Positions 8,775 to 17,352 of a DNA stretch of 64,000 bases are shown one piece after another (position 1 is the stretch's first letter; the number at the start of each line of letters is the position of its first letter). Position numbers and translations under genes: made by a program. The notes below the pieces were generated by a model. That model saw only the letters and a program-made list of their open reading frames with translations, searched no databases and had not been told where the DNA came from. This DNA comes from Dyadobacter sp. 50-39 (GTDB taxonomy: Bacteria; Bacteroidota; Bacteroidia; Cytophagales; Spirosomataceae), in the NCBI GenBank assembly GCA_001898145.1, contig MKSR01000024.1, positions 1 to 64,000 of the forward strand, read 5' to 3'.

Positions 8775-9176
8775 ATGGCCATGCTCACACTTTACACAAT
8801 CGCTTCACTGGTTTTAGCATTTGTTACTCTTGTTGGCGGAAGCCAATGGATGCGTACACGCGAACACCGGAAACTGACAAAAGCATTGAAAAACGGCCGG
8901 GAACATGAGGCGCTTATCCTCGACTCCCGATCCATCAAACCCACCATATTCAACACAGAAAACATCCGGTTGAAAGTGCAGATATTGACGGACAACCCGA
9001 TCGTCGTGGAGTTCGGTTATGACGCATCATACCCCGAATGGCGCGAGTTGACGACGGGAAAAGTGGTTACCGTGGCTATGGACCCCGCCGATCCGCAGAA
9101 TGTGCTGGTTGTTCGCCGCTCGTCGCAGCCGGCGAAAACCTCCTCCCCACGAAACAGCCCGCTGCTGGTTTTTTAG
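8775..9176 (+). CDS. Small membrane-anchored protein, DUF3592-like
   Basis: A 133-residue protein with one N-terminal transmembrane segment (about 4-22, LYTIASLVLAFVTLVGG), a basic stretch (RTREHRKLTK) and a beta-rich soluble part in which VVTVAMDPADPQNVLVV near the end resembles the DUF3592 fold. Start choice is between ATG at 8775 and ATG at 8781; both retain the membrane segment. The reading frame ends with a 4-base overlap with the stop of the convergent small gene at 9173. No function can be assigned from sequence. Confidence 0.65.
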   Translation: MAMLTLYTIASLVLAFVTLVGGSQWMRTREHRKLTKALKNGREHEALILDSRSIKPTIFNTENIRLKVQILTDNPIVVEFGYDASYPEWRELTTGKVVTVAMDPADPQNVLVVRRSSQPAKTSSPRNSPLLVF

Positions 9177-9403
9177 AGAATCACCATGATATCCGGGTTG
9201 GGCCGGTCCTTTTTGTCGAGATATTCCCAGGATACAATGTCTTCTTCGGGATAAATATTCCCGGTATCTTCCGGTCCTTCATCGCCGATAGCTTCAATAA
9301 ATGCTTTCGAAGCCTTCTTGTAGGTCCCTTCCCGGGGAATGCCGTTCATGTCGGTAAACAAAACCAGCGACTGGTCTTCGGGCAGCTTTCTGTCTTTCAT
9401 CAT
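9173..9403 (-). CDS. Small acidic hypothetical protein
   Basis: A 76-residue soluble protein rich in Glu, Asp and Lys. No signal peptide, membrane segment or known motif is visible. It starts with two consecutive ATG codons (9403 and 9400) and its stop overlaps that of the convergent gene by 4 bases. Codon usage is in keeping with the neighbours, so I consider it a real gene of unknown role. Confidence 0.6.
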   Translation of the reverse strand: MMKDRKLPEDQSLVLFTDMNGIPREGTYKKASKAFIEAIGDEGPEDTGNIYPEEDIVSWEYLDKKDRPNPDIMVIL

Positions 9404-9483
9404 GGTCGGTTTTTAAATGATAAAAGAAGACATTTATGCCTTCTTTTACCCATTTACTTCAAATTTTGTGCCTGCATTCGGGA

Positions 9484-9801
9484 CTAATGCCCGAAAACCA
9501 GCCCGAGCGTCACTTCCAGCCTCGACAGGCTTTCGTATTCTTCCTTTTCCAGTTTTACTTTCTCTTTCTGGCCGCCGTTTTCAATATTCACCTGGGTAAT
9601 GGTTCCGCTCAGCAGGGACAGGTTCAGGTAAAGTTTCGACGCATCCTTCAATCTGATCCCAAAACCCGCTTCAAGTCCAACGCCCGCCGTGCCGCCCGAG
9701 ATATTGACCGGTGCCCCGGCCGTGGTCACTATGAGATCCTGCGCAAAAGCGACGCCGGGCCCGATCAGGCTGATCAGGAATGCGAAAAGCAAATTTTTCA
9801 T
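9484..9801 (-). CDS. Small secreted hypothetical protein
   Basis: A 105-residue protein with a clear type I signal peptide (1-20, ending GVAFAQ). The mature part starts DLIVTTAGAPVNI and continues with GLEAGFGIRLKD and LYLNLSLLSG, alternating hydrophobic residues like a small outer-membrane barrel fragment, then a charged KEKVKLEKEEY segment and RLEVTLGLVFG. The fold may be a short beta-barrel or beta-sandwich; this is a guess from the pattern. It follows the gene remnant at 9823-9960 by about 20 bases in the same direction, so it may once have been the second gene of an operon. Confidence 0.65.
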   Translation of the reverse strand: MKNLLFAFLISLIGPGVAFAQDLIVTTAGAPVNISGGTAGVGLEAGFGIRLKDASKLYLNLSLLSGTITQVNIENGGQKEKVKLEKEEYESLSRLEVTLGLVFGH

Positions 9802-9822
9802 CGGAGCACCTATTTACGTTTT

Positions 9823-9960
9823 TTAACCAATGTTTTCGGTCTGGCCGGTGCGGCGATCGACCAGGTCGAGCGTGGGGCGACCCACTACCACTCCCATTCC
9901 GATACCGCAGCGGATGTAATGGGTGCGGCCTTTTTTGATATCGATGGGAATTGACGCTTT
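9823..9960 (-). pseudogene. 3' fragment of a DUF2846-like gene
   Basis: The minus strand encodes about 46 residues in a clean frame: SIPIDIKKGRTHYIRCGIG, then VVVGRPTLDLVDRR and a stop after QTENIG. The GxTYYIRCGI and VGRP.L..V pattern is the C-terminal end of DUF2846-type proteins. The N-terminal two thirds are absent: immediately upstream lies the stop codon of the esterase gene at 9965, so no start or signal sequence remains. I read this as a truncated gene left by a deletion or rearrangement. An in-frame ATG exists at 10005, inside the esterase gene, but would add only unrelated residues. Confidence 0.5.
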
Positions 9961-9964
9961 CGAC

Positions 9965-11137
9965 TCAGAAGCCTTTCGTGAAGCGGATAAAATTGGCCCA
10001 GTCATACGATGTCATATTGTGCTCGCCTTCTCGGTTATGATACCCGAAGCGGTGACCGATAACCGGCTTATCGATGCCTGGAGCGTCTTTGGGCAGCTCA
10101 GGCTTAATGCCGTACAATGCGTACACCGGTTCCGCTGCTTTCAGCGCCAGAAATGTTCCTTTGGGATCAGCCCAAAGATCTTTGGAAGCATTGGTAGCGT
10201 ACACGGGACGGGGCGCGATGAGTGCAATGAGCATATGCTGGTCTACCGGCAGTGCATTTTCCTTGTCGTTGTATTTCTTGTAATTGTTGTTAAACCAATG
10301 CGGGAAGGAGGCGTTGATGCGGCTGATGCGCTCGCCATATTGCCTTCTGGCCAGCGCCGCACCCGTATTTCCGGAGCAATTGGTCACGCATGCTGCAAAA
10401 CGCCGGTCCTGCGCGGCTGCCCATAATGAAGTTTTGCCGCCCCGCGAGTGTCCTACGACAATGACTTTTTTGGAATCGATATCTTTGTCGGTCTGAAAAT
10501 AATCCATTACCCGGCTTGCGCCCCAGGCCCAGGCGCCGATGGCCTTCATGCCGTTGTCCTTTTTCAACTGTTCGGGGTAAAGCTTTTGCAAAACGCCCGT
10601 CGCGTAGGTATCCTTATTGTCGGGAGCGAGATCGCTCACATGAAATGCCGCTATCGCAAAGCCACTATCCACCACCATTTCTGCCGGCCAGAACTCACTT
10701 TTTTTCGCACGCGTCGGATCGGTATTTTCTTTTCCGCGATTATTGATCAGCAGAAATACCGGCACCGGTTTCTTTGCCTGCGACGGGACAAAAAGCACCA
10801 AATTGATCAGCACCGATTTCCCTTTTCTGAAAACCGTGATCCCCACCTGTTTCAGGACTGCCCTGCCATTCATTTCCGCCCCGTCATCCTCCGTCAATGC
10901 GTAGCGGATGCTATCGTATTCGGTGGGCATCTGTCCGTAGATGTGGTCTTCAAACAGTTTCAGCACTTCCGGCCTTCTCAGCTTCTCCCATTTTTCTTCA
11001 CTCTTAATTGCCTTGCCCGAGGTGGTTTTCAGCACATCCGGCAAAGTATAATGCGGAACTTTCGACTCGTCGTAATTCTGGGCAAATGCGGGGCAGACGG
11101 TAATGAGCAGGATGTAGAAAAGGGCAATTCGTTTCAT
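9965..11137 (-). CDS. CE15-like glucuronoyl esterase / alpha/beta hydrolase
   Basis: A 390-residue secreted hydrolase. The signal peptide (1-19, ending CPAFAQ) is followed by the N-terminal features of carbohydrate esterase family 15: LPDVL, then RRPEVLKLFEDHIYGQMP. The nucleophile elbow is VVGHSRGGKT, matching the GxSRxGK motif of bacterial glucuronoyl esterases, and the C-terminal HNREGEHNMTSYDW supplies the probable catalytic histidine. CE15 enzymes cleave ester bonds between 4-O-methylglucuronic acid on xylan and lignin alcohols; many bacterial members act on simpler glucuronate esters. ATG at 11137 gives the signal peptide directly. It is a single gene here, not next to other xylan genes. 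Confidence 0.85.
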   Translation of the reverse strand: MKRIALFYILLITVCPAFAQNYDESKVPHYTLPDVLKTTSGKAIKSEEKWEKLRRPEVLKLFEDHIYGQMPTEYDSIRYALTEDDGAEMNGRAVLKQVGITVFRKGKSVLINLVLFVPSQAKKPVPVFLLINNRGKENTDPTRAKKSEFWPAEMVVDSGFAIAAFHVSDLAPDNKDTYATGVLQKLYPEQLKKDNGMKAIGAWAWGASRVMDYFQTDKDIDSKKVIVVGHSRGGKTSLWAAAQDRRFAACVTNCSGNTGAALARRQYGERISRINASFPHWFNNNYKKYNDKENALPVDQHMLIALIAPRPVYATNASKDLWADPKGTFLALKAAEPVYALYGIKPELPKDAPGIDKPVIGHRFGYHNREGEHNMTSYDWANFIRFTKGF

Positions 11138-11327
11138 AAGAACTAGTTCGGTATTATTTCAAATTAAAACACTTAAGTATCCGGTATTTACCTGAAAAAG
11201 CGGTTGTTAATCGGCTGCGCATTTTTTTTTCCTGTAACCACCCAACCTGAGAGCGTGTCTGTGCAGTTTATTTTATTGACGGGTGGCCACCTGATTTACA
11301 TCCATTCAATTTTAAACACGGATAGTC

Positions 11328-11675
11328 ATGAAAACAGAAAGATGGCTGGTATTGTGCGTTGTTTCGCTACTGATCCAGCTGGTGGCCTGCGAACGGGGAA
11401 AACTGGAAGAGAACACGCCTGCGCCGGTTTCCGCACGCACCGGAGCGGACAGTATGAAGGTGGATAGTATTTCTTATGATACTATCAGGAACGACACCAT
11501 TTGGAAAGACAGTATCCTACATGATACGATCCCCCGGGACACGATCATCCCGGATACCACTATGATCGACAGTACGATCGCCGACAGCACTTTTTCAGAC
11601 AGTTTGGGATCACTACGCCAATCCGCCCGTTCTGGGGCAGCTCTGGCCCGTCTCAAAAGTATTCACAGAAAGTAG
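11328..11675 (+). CDS. Lipoprotein with eleven D-[ST]-x-x-x pentapeptide repeats
   Basis: A 115-residue lipoprotein with a hydrophobic signal peptide ending LVAC (Cys21). A short Thr/Pro linker leads into eleven uninterrupted five-residue units, positions 41-95, each beginning Asp-Ser or Asp-Thr: DSMKV, DSISY, DTIRN, DTIWK, DSILH, DTIPR, DTIIP, DTTMI, DSTIA, DSTFS, DSLGS. A basic tail (LARLKSIHRK) ends the protein. The 15-base DNA units (11448-11612) have diverged at third positions, so the repeat is old and kept by selection at protein level. I know no named family. The pattern could form a solenoid, bind cations, or act as a rod on the cell surface; all are guesses. The ECF sigma gene follows in the same direction. 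Confidence 0.75.
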   Translation: MKTERWLVLCVVSLLIQLVACERGKLEENTPAPVSARTGADSMKVDSISYDTIRNDTIWKDSILHDTIPRDTIIPDTTMIDSTIADSTFSDSLGSLRQSARSGAALARLKSIHRK

Positions 11676-11760
11676 CTGAGACGGTTTCAGGACAAGGAAG
11701 TTGCTTACGTTTCAACATCAGGTGTGGCCGGCTTTCGGCCACACTGCTCACGGACGCTGT

Positions 11761-12294
11761 TTGAATCTACTACCGGAAATATTGGCAGGTTGCAGGCGAC
11801 GGGAGCGCCAAAGTCAGGAAAAATTGTACCGGCAATTTTACCCGGTCCTGTTCGCGCTTTGTAAAAACTTTTTCGAAGACAAGCACGATATCCTGACGGC
11901 CATCAATAACGGAATGATGAAAGTGTTCACGAACATCGACCAATACGACGCGGCAAAAGGTGAATTTTTCAGCTGGATGTACACCATCGTCCGCAATGCT
12001 GCGCTCACCATGCTCAGGGACCGCAAGACGCAGGCATTCGACTATGTGGAAATCGAGGATAAGATGGGATTTGTATCCCATGAAGACCCTTTCGAGCAGC
12101 TATCCGGAAACGACATCCACCTCTACCTGGTACAGCTGCCCGTTGCTACCCGCCGGATTTGCAGCTTGCATTATCTGGATGGGTTTTCAGTCCGGGAAAT
12201 CGCCGCGGCACTGGCTATCAGTGAAGGCACGGTGAAATGGCATTTGAGCGAAAGCAGGAACAGGTTGAAAGTAATCTTTGAAAACCCCCTCTGA
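11761..12294 (+). CDS. ECF-type RNA polymerase sigma factor
   Basis: A sigma-70 family protein with region 2 (LYRQFYPVLFALCKNFFEDKHD, then FFSWMYTIVRNAALTMLRDRK) and region 4 (LPVATRRICSLHYLDGFSVREIAAALAISEGTVKWHLSESRNRL), the helix-turn-helix that reads the -35 element. There is no ATG before region 2, so the start is uncertain: TTG at 11761 gives 177 residues, the usual ECF size, while TTG at 11701 or GTG at 11722 would lengthen it. The stop codon overlaps by one base the ATG of the membrane protein that follows, suggesting translational coupling and a sigma/regulator pair. The protein is expected to redirect transcription in response to an envelope signal. Confidence 0.85.
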   Translation: MNLLPEILAGCRRRERQSQEKLYRQFYPVLFALCKNFFEDKHDILTAINNGMMKVFTNIDQYDAAKGEFFSWMYTIVRNAALTMLRDRKTQAFDYVEIEDKMGFVSHEDPFEQLSGNDIHLYLVQLPVATRRICSLHYLDGFSVREIAAALAISEGTVKWHLSESRNRLKVIFENPL

Positions 12295-13751
12295 TGAACA
12301 GCCAAGATAAACATATTAACAAGTTCCTCCGCGACCCGCTTCCCGATCCGGAAATCCCGGCTGACGACGCCTGGGCAGGCATGAACGATATGCTGAATGT
12401 CCCGGCAGATACGAATCCGGCAGGCTATGCCGGCCAGGGGCAATTAGCAGGTGTTTGGAAAGCGGCAGCGAAGTTCAAAGGACTATTGATCGGCATTTCA
12501 GCCATTATAACATTGGCGGTAATAGCTTTAATTGTGATGAATGCTGACACCAGCAACTCTATACAGGTTAAAACAGGGATGAAAACACCCGTTCCTGGGC
12601 TGAAAAAAGAAGACATTCCAGCTTTCGGCGGTGCTTCCCAAAAATTACCCGCTGCCACCACGCCGGCCGGAAAGACAACGTCTGGAAATGCATTGACCCA
12701 AATCGCACCGTCCCGGACATCGCCCGCAGAAAAAACGCCGGCAGCAACGGCCACGGCATCCGTCTCACCCGCAACGAAATCGGGCAGGCCTGCCGGTTCA
12801 GGGAATGAACGCATTGAAACAGACTTCATACGTTCCACGAAAGCAGACGATAAACTCCGCCGCCCGGATACCAGGCGGGACAACACCCCTCGTACGCGCA
12901 GCGCATATGCGCCGGTTAGTGAGCGCGGGGATGAGAATCACCCCATTTTAGGTGTTGAAAACCCTAGCAACGCACCGGCGCTCAGCTTTCCCGGAAGTCT
13001 GAAACCGCTGACCGGCCACTTTGAAAGTACGCAGGCCGATTTGAGCAATTTAGTGCAAAAGCCTGCTTCACCAAACCCAACGCCAGCAACCGCCAAAATG
13101 CGCAGTTCCATGTGGAAGAACATTCATTTCGGACCGGAATGGACCGTCAACCGGAGCATTGTCTCGACGAAATATATGTTCGCCGGAGCCGATAGCGTCA
13201 ACCATCCCTGGCGATTGGCGATACCGGGACTGTTTGTTTCCAAAAGCTGGAAACGGCATTCTGCCACTTTCATTTTTAATCCATTGCATAGTTATGTCGG
13301 CGAGAAAGAGCGGATCGCGCAACGGGTCGACACTACCCGTCTGACGGATTCCCTCTACGACATCGCCATCCATAACACCTATTTTATCAAATCATTTGGC
13401 GTGAACTTCGCGCTGCAATACCAATTCGAGGCAGCCAGATGGCTTTCCCTCGTAGGCGGGCTATCCTATGCGCATTACCCGGCCGCGTTGCTCCGGAAAG
13501 AAATTCAAACTGCCGGCAATATCTCCCAAGCTTACGAGAAGGCACGTGGCAGGGACGCTATGCAAACTTATCTCCGCGCGCAACAGTGGAACATCCGGGT
13601 CGGATTTTTGTCAGGGACGCCCGATGTACTGAACGGACGCTTGCAAATAGGTTTTACCATGATTATCCCGGTATCGAACCTGGCGCAGGATGGCATCAAG
13701 AGCATCAAATCTCCTAACGTTCAAGGCTCGATACGGTTTTTAGTCAAATAG
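12294..13751 (+). CDS. Transmembrane protein with a beta-barrel-like C-terminus, sigma-factor partner
   Basis: A 485-residue protein starting one base inside the sigma factor gene's stop (TGATG). The N-terminal 60 residues look cytoplasmic (FLRDPLPDPEIPADDAW, similar to the short segments of Bacteroidota anti-sigma-like proteins). A single membrane helix follows at about 63-82. A 180-residue linker rich in Pro, Thr, Ala and Ser precedes a C-terminal domain (about 270-485) with alternating aromatic and hydrophobic strands, like an outer-membrane beta-barrel (SVVGGLSYAHYP-like turns, RLQIGFTMIIPV). If right, the protein would span from inner to outer membrane. Its position suggests it regulates the sigma factor, but no standard anti-sigma motif is seen. 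Confidence 0.7.
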   Translation: MNSQDKHINKFLRDPLPDPEIPADDAWAGMNDMLNVPADTNPAGYAGQGQLAGVWKAAAKFKGLLIGISAIITLAVIALIVMNADTSNSIQVKTGMKTPVPGLKKEDIPAFGGASQKLPAATTPAGKTTSGNALTQIAPSRTSPAEKTPAATATASVSPATKSGRPAGSGNERIETDFIRSTKADDKLRRPDTRRDNTPRTRSAYAPVSERGDENHPILGVENPSNAPALSFPGSLKPLTGHFESTQADLSNLVQKPASPNPTPATAKMRSSMWKNIHFGPEWTVNRSIVSTKYMFAGADSVNHPWRLAIPGLFVSKSWKRHSATFIFNPLHSYVGEKERIAQRVDTTRLTDSLYDIAIHNTYFIKSFGVNFALQYQFEAARWLSLVGGLSYAHYPAALLRKEIQTAGNISQAYEKARGRDAMQTYLRAQQWNIRVGFLSGTPDVLNGRLQIGFTMIIPVSNLAQDGIKSIKSPNVQGSIRFLVK

Positions 13752-13755
13752 ATGC

Positions 13756-13779
13756 GGCGCGACCAAATACGTTCGCGCC
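13756..13779. terminator. Hairpin between convergent genes
   Basis: GGCGCGA pairs with TCGCGCC across ten bases, just between the convergent stop codons at 13751 and 13799. There is no strong T run; weak bidirectional terminator. Confidence 0.4.
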
Positions 13780-13798
13780 ACCCTGTTTATCTGCATAA

Positions 13799-16009
13799 TT
13801 AAATCTTGATCCCGAACGAGATTCCCAGGCTCCGGCCGTCGGAGCTCCACACCCCGGCACCGGGGTACATGGTCGGGCGCTTGGTGAAATACTGCTTGTT
13901 GGTTATGTTGTTCATGCCAAAACGCAGTTTGTAATGCTGCCCCAGGTAAAGCGTCGCATTGAGGTCCAGCAGACCGTAGCCCGGCACCTTTCCGATCGTG
14001 CCATTTGCCGACGGCTCCACTGTGTTAAGCGGGTTGGCGAAATTGGAACTCACATAGCTGTATTGAGCAGTTACAGAGAGTTTTTTGTGTTGGAACTGAA
14101 TGCCGTTTCTGGAAATCCAGGTAGGTACTCCCTCCACGCGGTTGCCTGCAACGCTTTTATTCTCGCCATTAGCTACGGCCGTTCCGCGCACATACTGTGC
14201 GTCGAAATAGGATGTCGACGTAAAAAACGAAAGTTCGGTTTGAGGTTCGCCCCCATTATACCGGCTGAATGCGGTGTATTCCAGGTATGCTTCCACACCG
14301 CGCGTCCTGCTGTCGCCGGTGGTGGTGCGATACAGATAAGCAGCGCCGTTTTCATCCTTCATCGATACGGTACCCATGCGGTGGTTGATCATTACTTGAA
14401 ACAGGCCGATGTCGTATTTCAACACATCCGCGATATTGCCGCTCACGCCTGCTTCCAGGTTATACCCCGTTGCATCTTTGAGGTTCTTGTCCACTCGTTC
14501 CAAAACCGATCCGGGAATAATATCCTTGAACACCACCGGCCTGTATGCCTGCGAGAAGCCCGCATATGCACGGCTATGCTCGCCGATCTTGTATTGTGAA
14601 CTGATCCCGAAGAGCGGGAAGCTGTGCTTGATGGTGTTCGGCAGGTTTTTCGGGTCGTAATAAGTGATCCGGCCGGTCATGTCGGTCCCGCCTTTCTCCA
14701 CTCGGACGCCGGGCGAGAAGCTGAGGCGCGGCGTGATGTAAATGAGGTTTTCCACAAACACGGCAACGTTGTCTGTGGTGAGATACATATCGCGGCCAAA
14801 CTGCGGATCGGTCAGTGTGAGATCGAAATCGCTGCCGGTGGTACCTTTGCCCAGCTGCCTTCGGCGGAGCTTGTTGTGCATGTATTGAATCCCTCCTGAT
14901 ACCACATTCCGGAAACCCAGAAAATCGTACTGGTGCACGAGGCGGAGCTCGGAGGTAAGGCTTTTGAAATTATCGATATCCACCTGCCGCGCGCGATATG
15001 CATGGGTGACCCGGCTGATCGTGTCGGGCACATTCGCGAATGCATCGAACATCACACTGTTGCGAGCGCCGTACACGCCCGAAGTAGTGAATTTCAACTG
15101 GGTATTGGGGTTAACTTTCCAGTCCATCACGAGGGACGGCACGTAAATGTCCGGGTTGAAATAGTTACGCGAGCGCGTCGACTGCCGCGGATCTTCCTGA
15201 AACATCGCATCGGTCAGCGGTCCGGGGATTTGGTATAGATATTCCGAACGGCCCAGCTCGGCCTTCACGCGGAACGATTTACTGAATTCATACGTGAGGC
15301 TCACATACTGCGACTGCGCATCCGATTTCGCATTCTTGCGGTAACCGTTCGAGTGGCGTTTTTGATAATAAGCCGAGTAAGTAAGCTTGCCCACTTTGCC
15401 GCCGATCGCATTGTAGGAGCTGAAAAGACCGAACGAGCCTGCGGAATTGACGGTTTCGAAGCTGAATGCTTTGGTCGTGTCCGGGCTTTTGGTGACGTAG
15501 TTGATCATCCCCCCGAATTGCGCCCCGTACTGCAATGAGGAAGTTCCCCGTACGAGTTCCACGCGCTGGATCGATTCCATAGCCGGACTGTAATGGCTGG
15601 CGGGGTAACCGTACATGTCGGAATTGGTGATAATGCCGTTCTGCCGGATGTTGTATTCCCAGGAGCGGTGCGGGTCGAGGCCGCGGGTGGAAATGTTGAT
15701 CTGGTTGCCGCTCCCATCCATATCGTACACGAATACGCCGGGGATTTTCGCAAATATCTGCCGCCCGGTTTTCTCGGCGATGTTGCCGTTCACGCCGTCG
15801 ATCTGGATCACCTCGCTTCGCTTACCGGCGGTGATATAGGTATTGTGGACGTCGGGGAGGCGTTCGGTGTGGATGATGTTTTTCCGCTCTCCCACGGTAA
15901 CTTCCTGAAGATCTAAGACCTTTTCGTAACCCTCCTTCTTATCGTTTTGTGCATGAGCATGTTGTAGAAGGGAGCAAAAAGCAAAGGTGGTGATGTAAAA
16001 TTGTTTCAT
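13799..16009 (-). CDS. TonB-dependent receptor, FecA-like
   Basis: A 736-residue outer-membrane receptor. The signal peptide (about 1-20, MKQFYITTFAF to HAHAQ) is followed by a plug domain (RQIFAKIPGVFVYDMDGSGNQINISTRGLDPHRSWEYNIRQNG split over the N-terminal 150 residues, with VELVRGTSSLQYGAQFGGMINYVTK) and a 22-strand-type barrel ending in GISFGIKI. The plug motif is that of the Fe(III)-dicitrate (FecA)/siderophore receptor group, so ferric-chelate uptake is likely. It has no carboxypeptidase-like extension. ATG at 16009 gives a proper signal peptide; an upstream in-frame ATG at 16063 would add 18 unsuitable residues. It lies 68 bp after the DUF3179 gene and is probably co-transcribed with it. 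Confidence 0.9.
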   Translation of the reverse strand: MKQFYITTFAFCSLLQHAHAQNDKKEGYEKVLDLQEVTVGERKNIIHTERLPDVHNTYITAGKRSEVIQIDGVNGNIAEKTGRQIFAKIPGVFVYDMDGSGNQINISTRGLDPHRSWEYNIRQNGIITNSDMYGYPASHYSPAMESIQRVELVRGTSSLQYGAQFGGMINYVTKSPDTTKAFSFETVNSAGSFGLFSSYNAIGGKVGKLTYSAYYQKRHSNGYRKNAKSDAQSQYVSLTYEFSKSFRVKAELGRSEYLYQIPGPLTDAMFQEDPRQSTRSRNYFNPDIYVPSLVMDWKVNPNTQLKFTTSGVYGARNSVMFDAFANVPDTISRVTHAYRARQVDIDNFKSLTSELRLVHQYDFLGFRNVVSGGIQYMHNKLRRRQLGKGTTGSDFDLTLTDPQFGRDMYLTTDNVAVFVENLIYITPRLSFSPGVRVEKGGTDMTGRITYYDPKNLPNTIKHSFPLFGISSQYKIGEHSRAYAGFSQAYRPVVFKDIIPGSVLERVDKNLKDATGYNLEAGVSGNIADVLKYDIGLFQVMINHRMGTVSMKDENGAAYLYRTTTGDSRTRGVEAYLEYTAFSRYNGGEPQTELSFFTSTSYFDAQYVRGTAVANGENKSVAGNRVEGVPTWISRNGIQFQHKKLSVTAQYSYVSSNFANPLNTVEPSANGTIGKVPGYGLLDLNATLYLGQHYKLRFGMNNITNKQYFTKRPTMYPGAGVWSSDGRSLGISFGIKI

Positions 16010-16077
16010 TAGCGTTTGTATTGTCTTAATTCCTCCTCGGTATCTGAAAACATACATTGCCACGACGGAATGTATGT

Positions 16078-17220
16078 TCAGTACTTTTCAGTACCGGGAT
16101 GGAAGGTGCGCCAGCTATGCCAGAACTCCTGGTAGGCATTGATGCGTTTCAGGTCGCTGCCGGTGCCTGCGAGGCGTTTGCCCAGGAGATTGTGCGCGCT
16201 GATTTTAGTAAAAATTGTATCGTTTCTCAATGTAAATGGGTCACTTCCTGCTTTGTCGAATGCGAAAAAGCTGTTGTTGTCTGCACTCAATACCAGCGCT
16301 ACCGGCACGTCGCCGACCTGGTTGTTGATAATGCGCTCTTTTTTGAGCCTGTTCCAATCGAATGCCTTGGCCTTGCCGCCCGCCTGAATACCCACAACCC
16401 ACGACTTTTCTTGCCAGGATATGGTGTCGGTTTTGGTGAGCGCAGATTTCCCGCGGCCGGACTCGTAACGGCTCATGGAGTCATATTTGGCCTGGTACAC
16501 CGGGTCCGGCTGCATTACTTTGCTGTTCGGGTGCAATTTCAGCCATTGGCTGAGCGAGGTTTGGGTGCTGGCCAGCTCGGGAAGCATTTTACCTTTCAAC
16601 GGGCCGGCGATCGCCTCGCCGTTGGCCTGCCGCCACCAGCTGCCGGTTTCACCATCTTCGAACATCGCATTGAAATGGTCCATTCCCACGAGCCGGAATA
16701 CCTCCGGCTTGCCGTCCACCGTCGGTTCAAAAACCCGGCCGGTACGGCATACGGTGCAATACGTTACCATAATGGGCTTCCCCCCGAGCTCGTCGCGCAC
16801 CTGGTGATGGTAGCCGATATATTGGATCGGGTACGCTTTCGCTTCGCCATTGCTCTCCACGCCGATCACCAGCCGGTCCATATCCACTTTATTGCTGGCT
16901 GCGTTGTGCTGAATGACCTGTGAGGGCTGGTAAAACATCGTATCCGCTGCCATTTCGAAGTTCGTCGCATAAGTAATGCCGGCGGCGGCCAGCAGAAAAA
17001 TAGCTGGTAACCATTTCATTTTGCCGGAGAATACCGAAAACCCGCCCGCAACAATCATCGCCCAGAACAATATCCGCAGCGGCCAGCGCCATGTATGCAG
17101 GAAATACGCGGCATCGATGCTATTCATCTGCTGACTCCCCGGCATAGGCATGATGAAGTATACCTTGGCTATTTCGTAGAGGATAATGCCAATGATCCCG
17201 AGGTAAAAAAGCTTCTTCAT
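16078..17220 (-). CDS. DUF3179 domain membrane protein
   Basis: A 380-residue protein with about three hydrophobic helices in the first 95 residues (FYLGIIGIILYEIAKVYF; LRILFWAMIVAGGF; WLPAIFLLAAAGITYA) followed by a DUF3179 domain. The domain marker YCTVCRTGRVF contains a CxxC pair, and GMDHFNAMFED and SWWRQANGEAIAGPLKG are also typical. DUF3179 proteins are periplasmic or extracellular and of unknown function; the Cys pair may bind metal or be redox-active. Placement directly upstream of a FecA-like receptor on the same strand hints at a role in metal handling, which is inference. Confidence 0.88.
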   Translation of the reverse strand: MKKLFYLGIIGIILYEIAKVYFIMPMPGSQQMNSIDAAYFLHTWRWPLRILFWAMIVAGGFSVFSGKMKWLPAIFLLAAAGITYATNFEMAADTMFYQPSQVIQHNAASNKVDMDRLVIGVESNGEAKAYPIQYIGYHHQVRDELGGKPIMVTYCTVCRTGRVFEPTVDGKPEVFRLVGMDHFNAMFEDGETGSWWRQANGEAIAGPLKGKMLPELASTQTSLSQWLKLHPNSKVMQPDPVYQAKYDSMSRYESGRGKSALTKTDTISWQEKSWVVGIQAGGKAKAFDWNRLKKERIINNQVGDVPVALVLSADNNSFFAFDKAGSDPFTLRNDTIFTKISAHNLLGKRLAGTGSDLKRINAYQEFWHSWRTFHPGTEKY

Positions 17221-17272
17221 ATATAGTATCCCAAATAAAGTCAGGTAATTTGTTTGTAGCGAACCGATTATG

Positions 17273-17302
17273 CTTGACCCTTCGACTCCGCTCAGGATAA
17301 CA
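17273..17302. repeat. Possible dispersed intergenic repeat
   Basis: The piece containing CCCTTCGACTCCGCTCAGGA resembles a short dispersed intergenic repeat that I recall from many bacterial genomes. Only one copy is present in this window, so this rests on memory. Confidence 0.35.
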
Positions 17303-17352
17303 TTACGTCGGGTTGCAAATGGTACAGCGCACCGAAAGATTTGTAAAGAAAT

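Noticed and set aside
11448-11612. Possible minisatellite of recent origin
   Set aside because: The 15-base units differ at most third positions, so it is an old protein repeat rather than a fresh tandem expansion.
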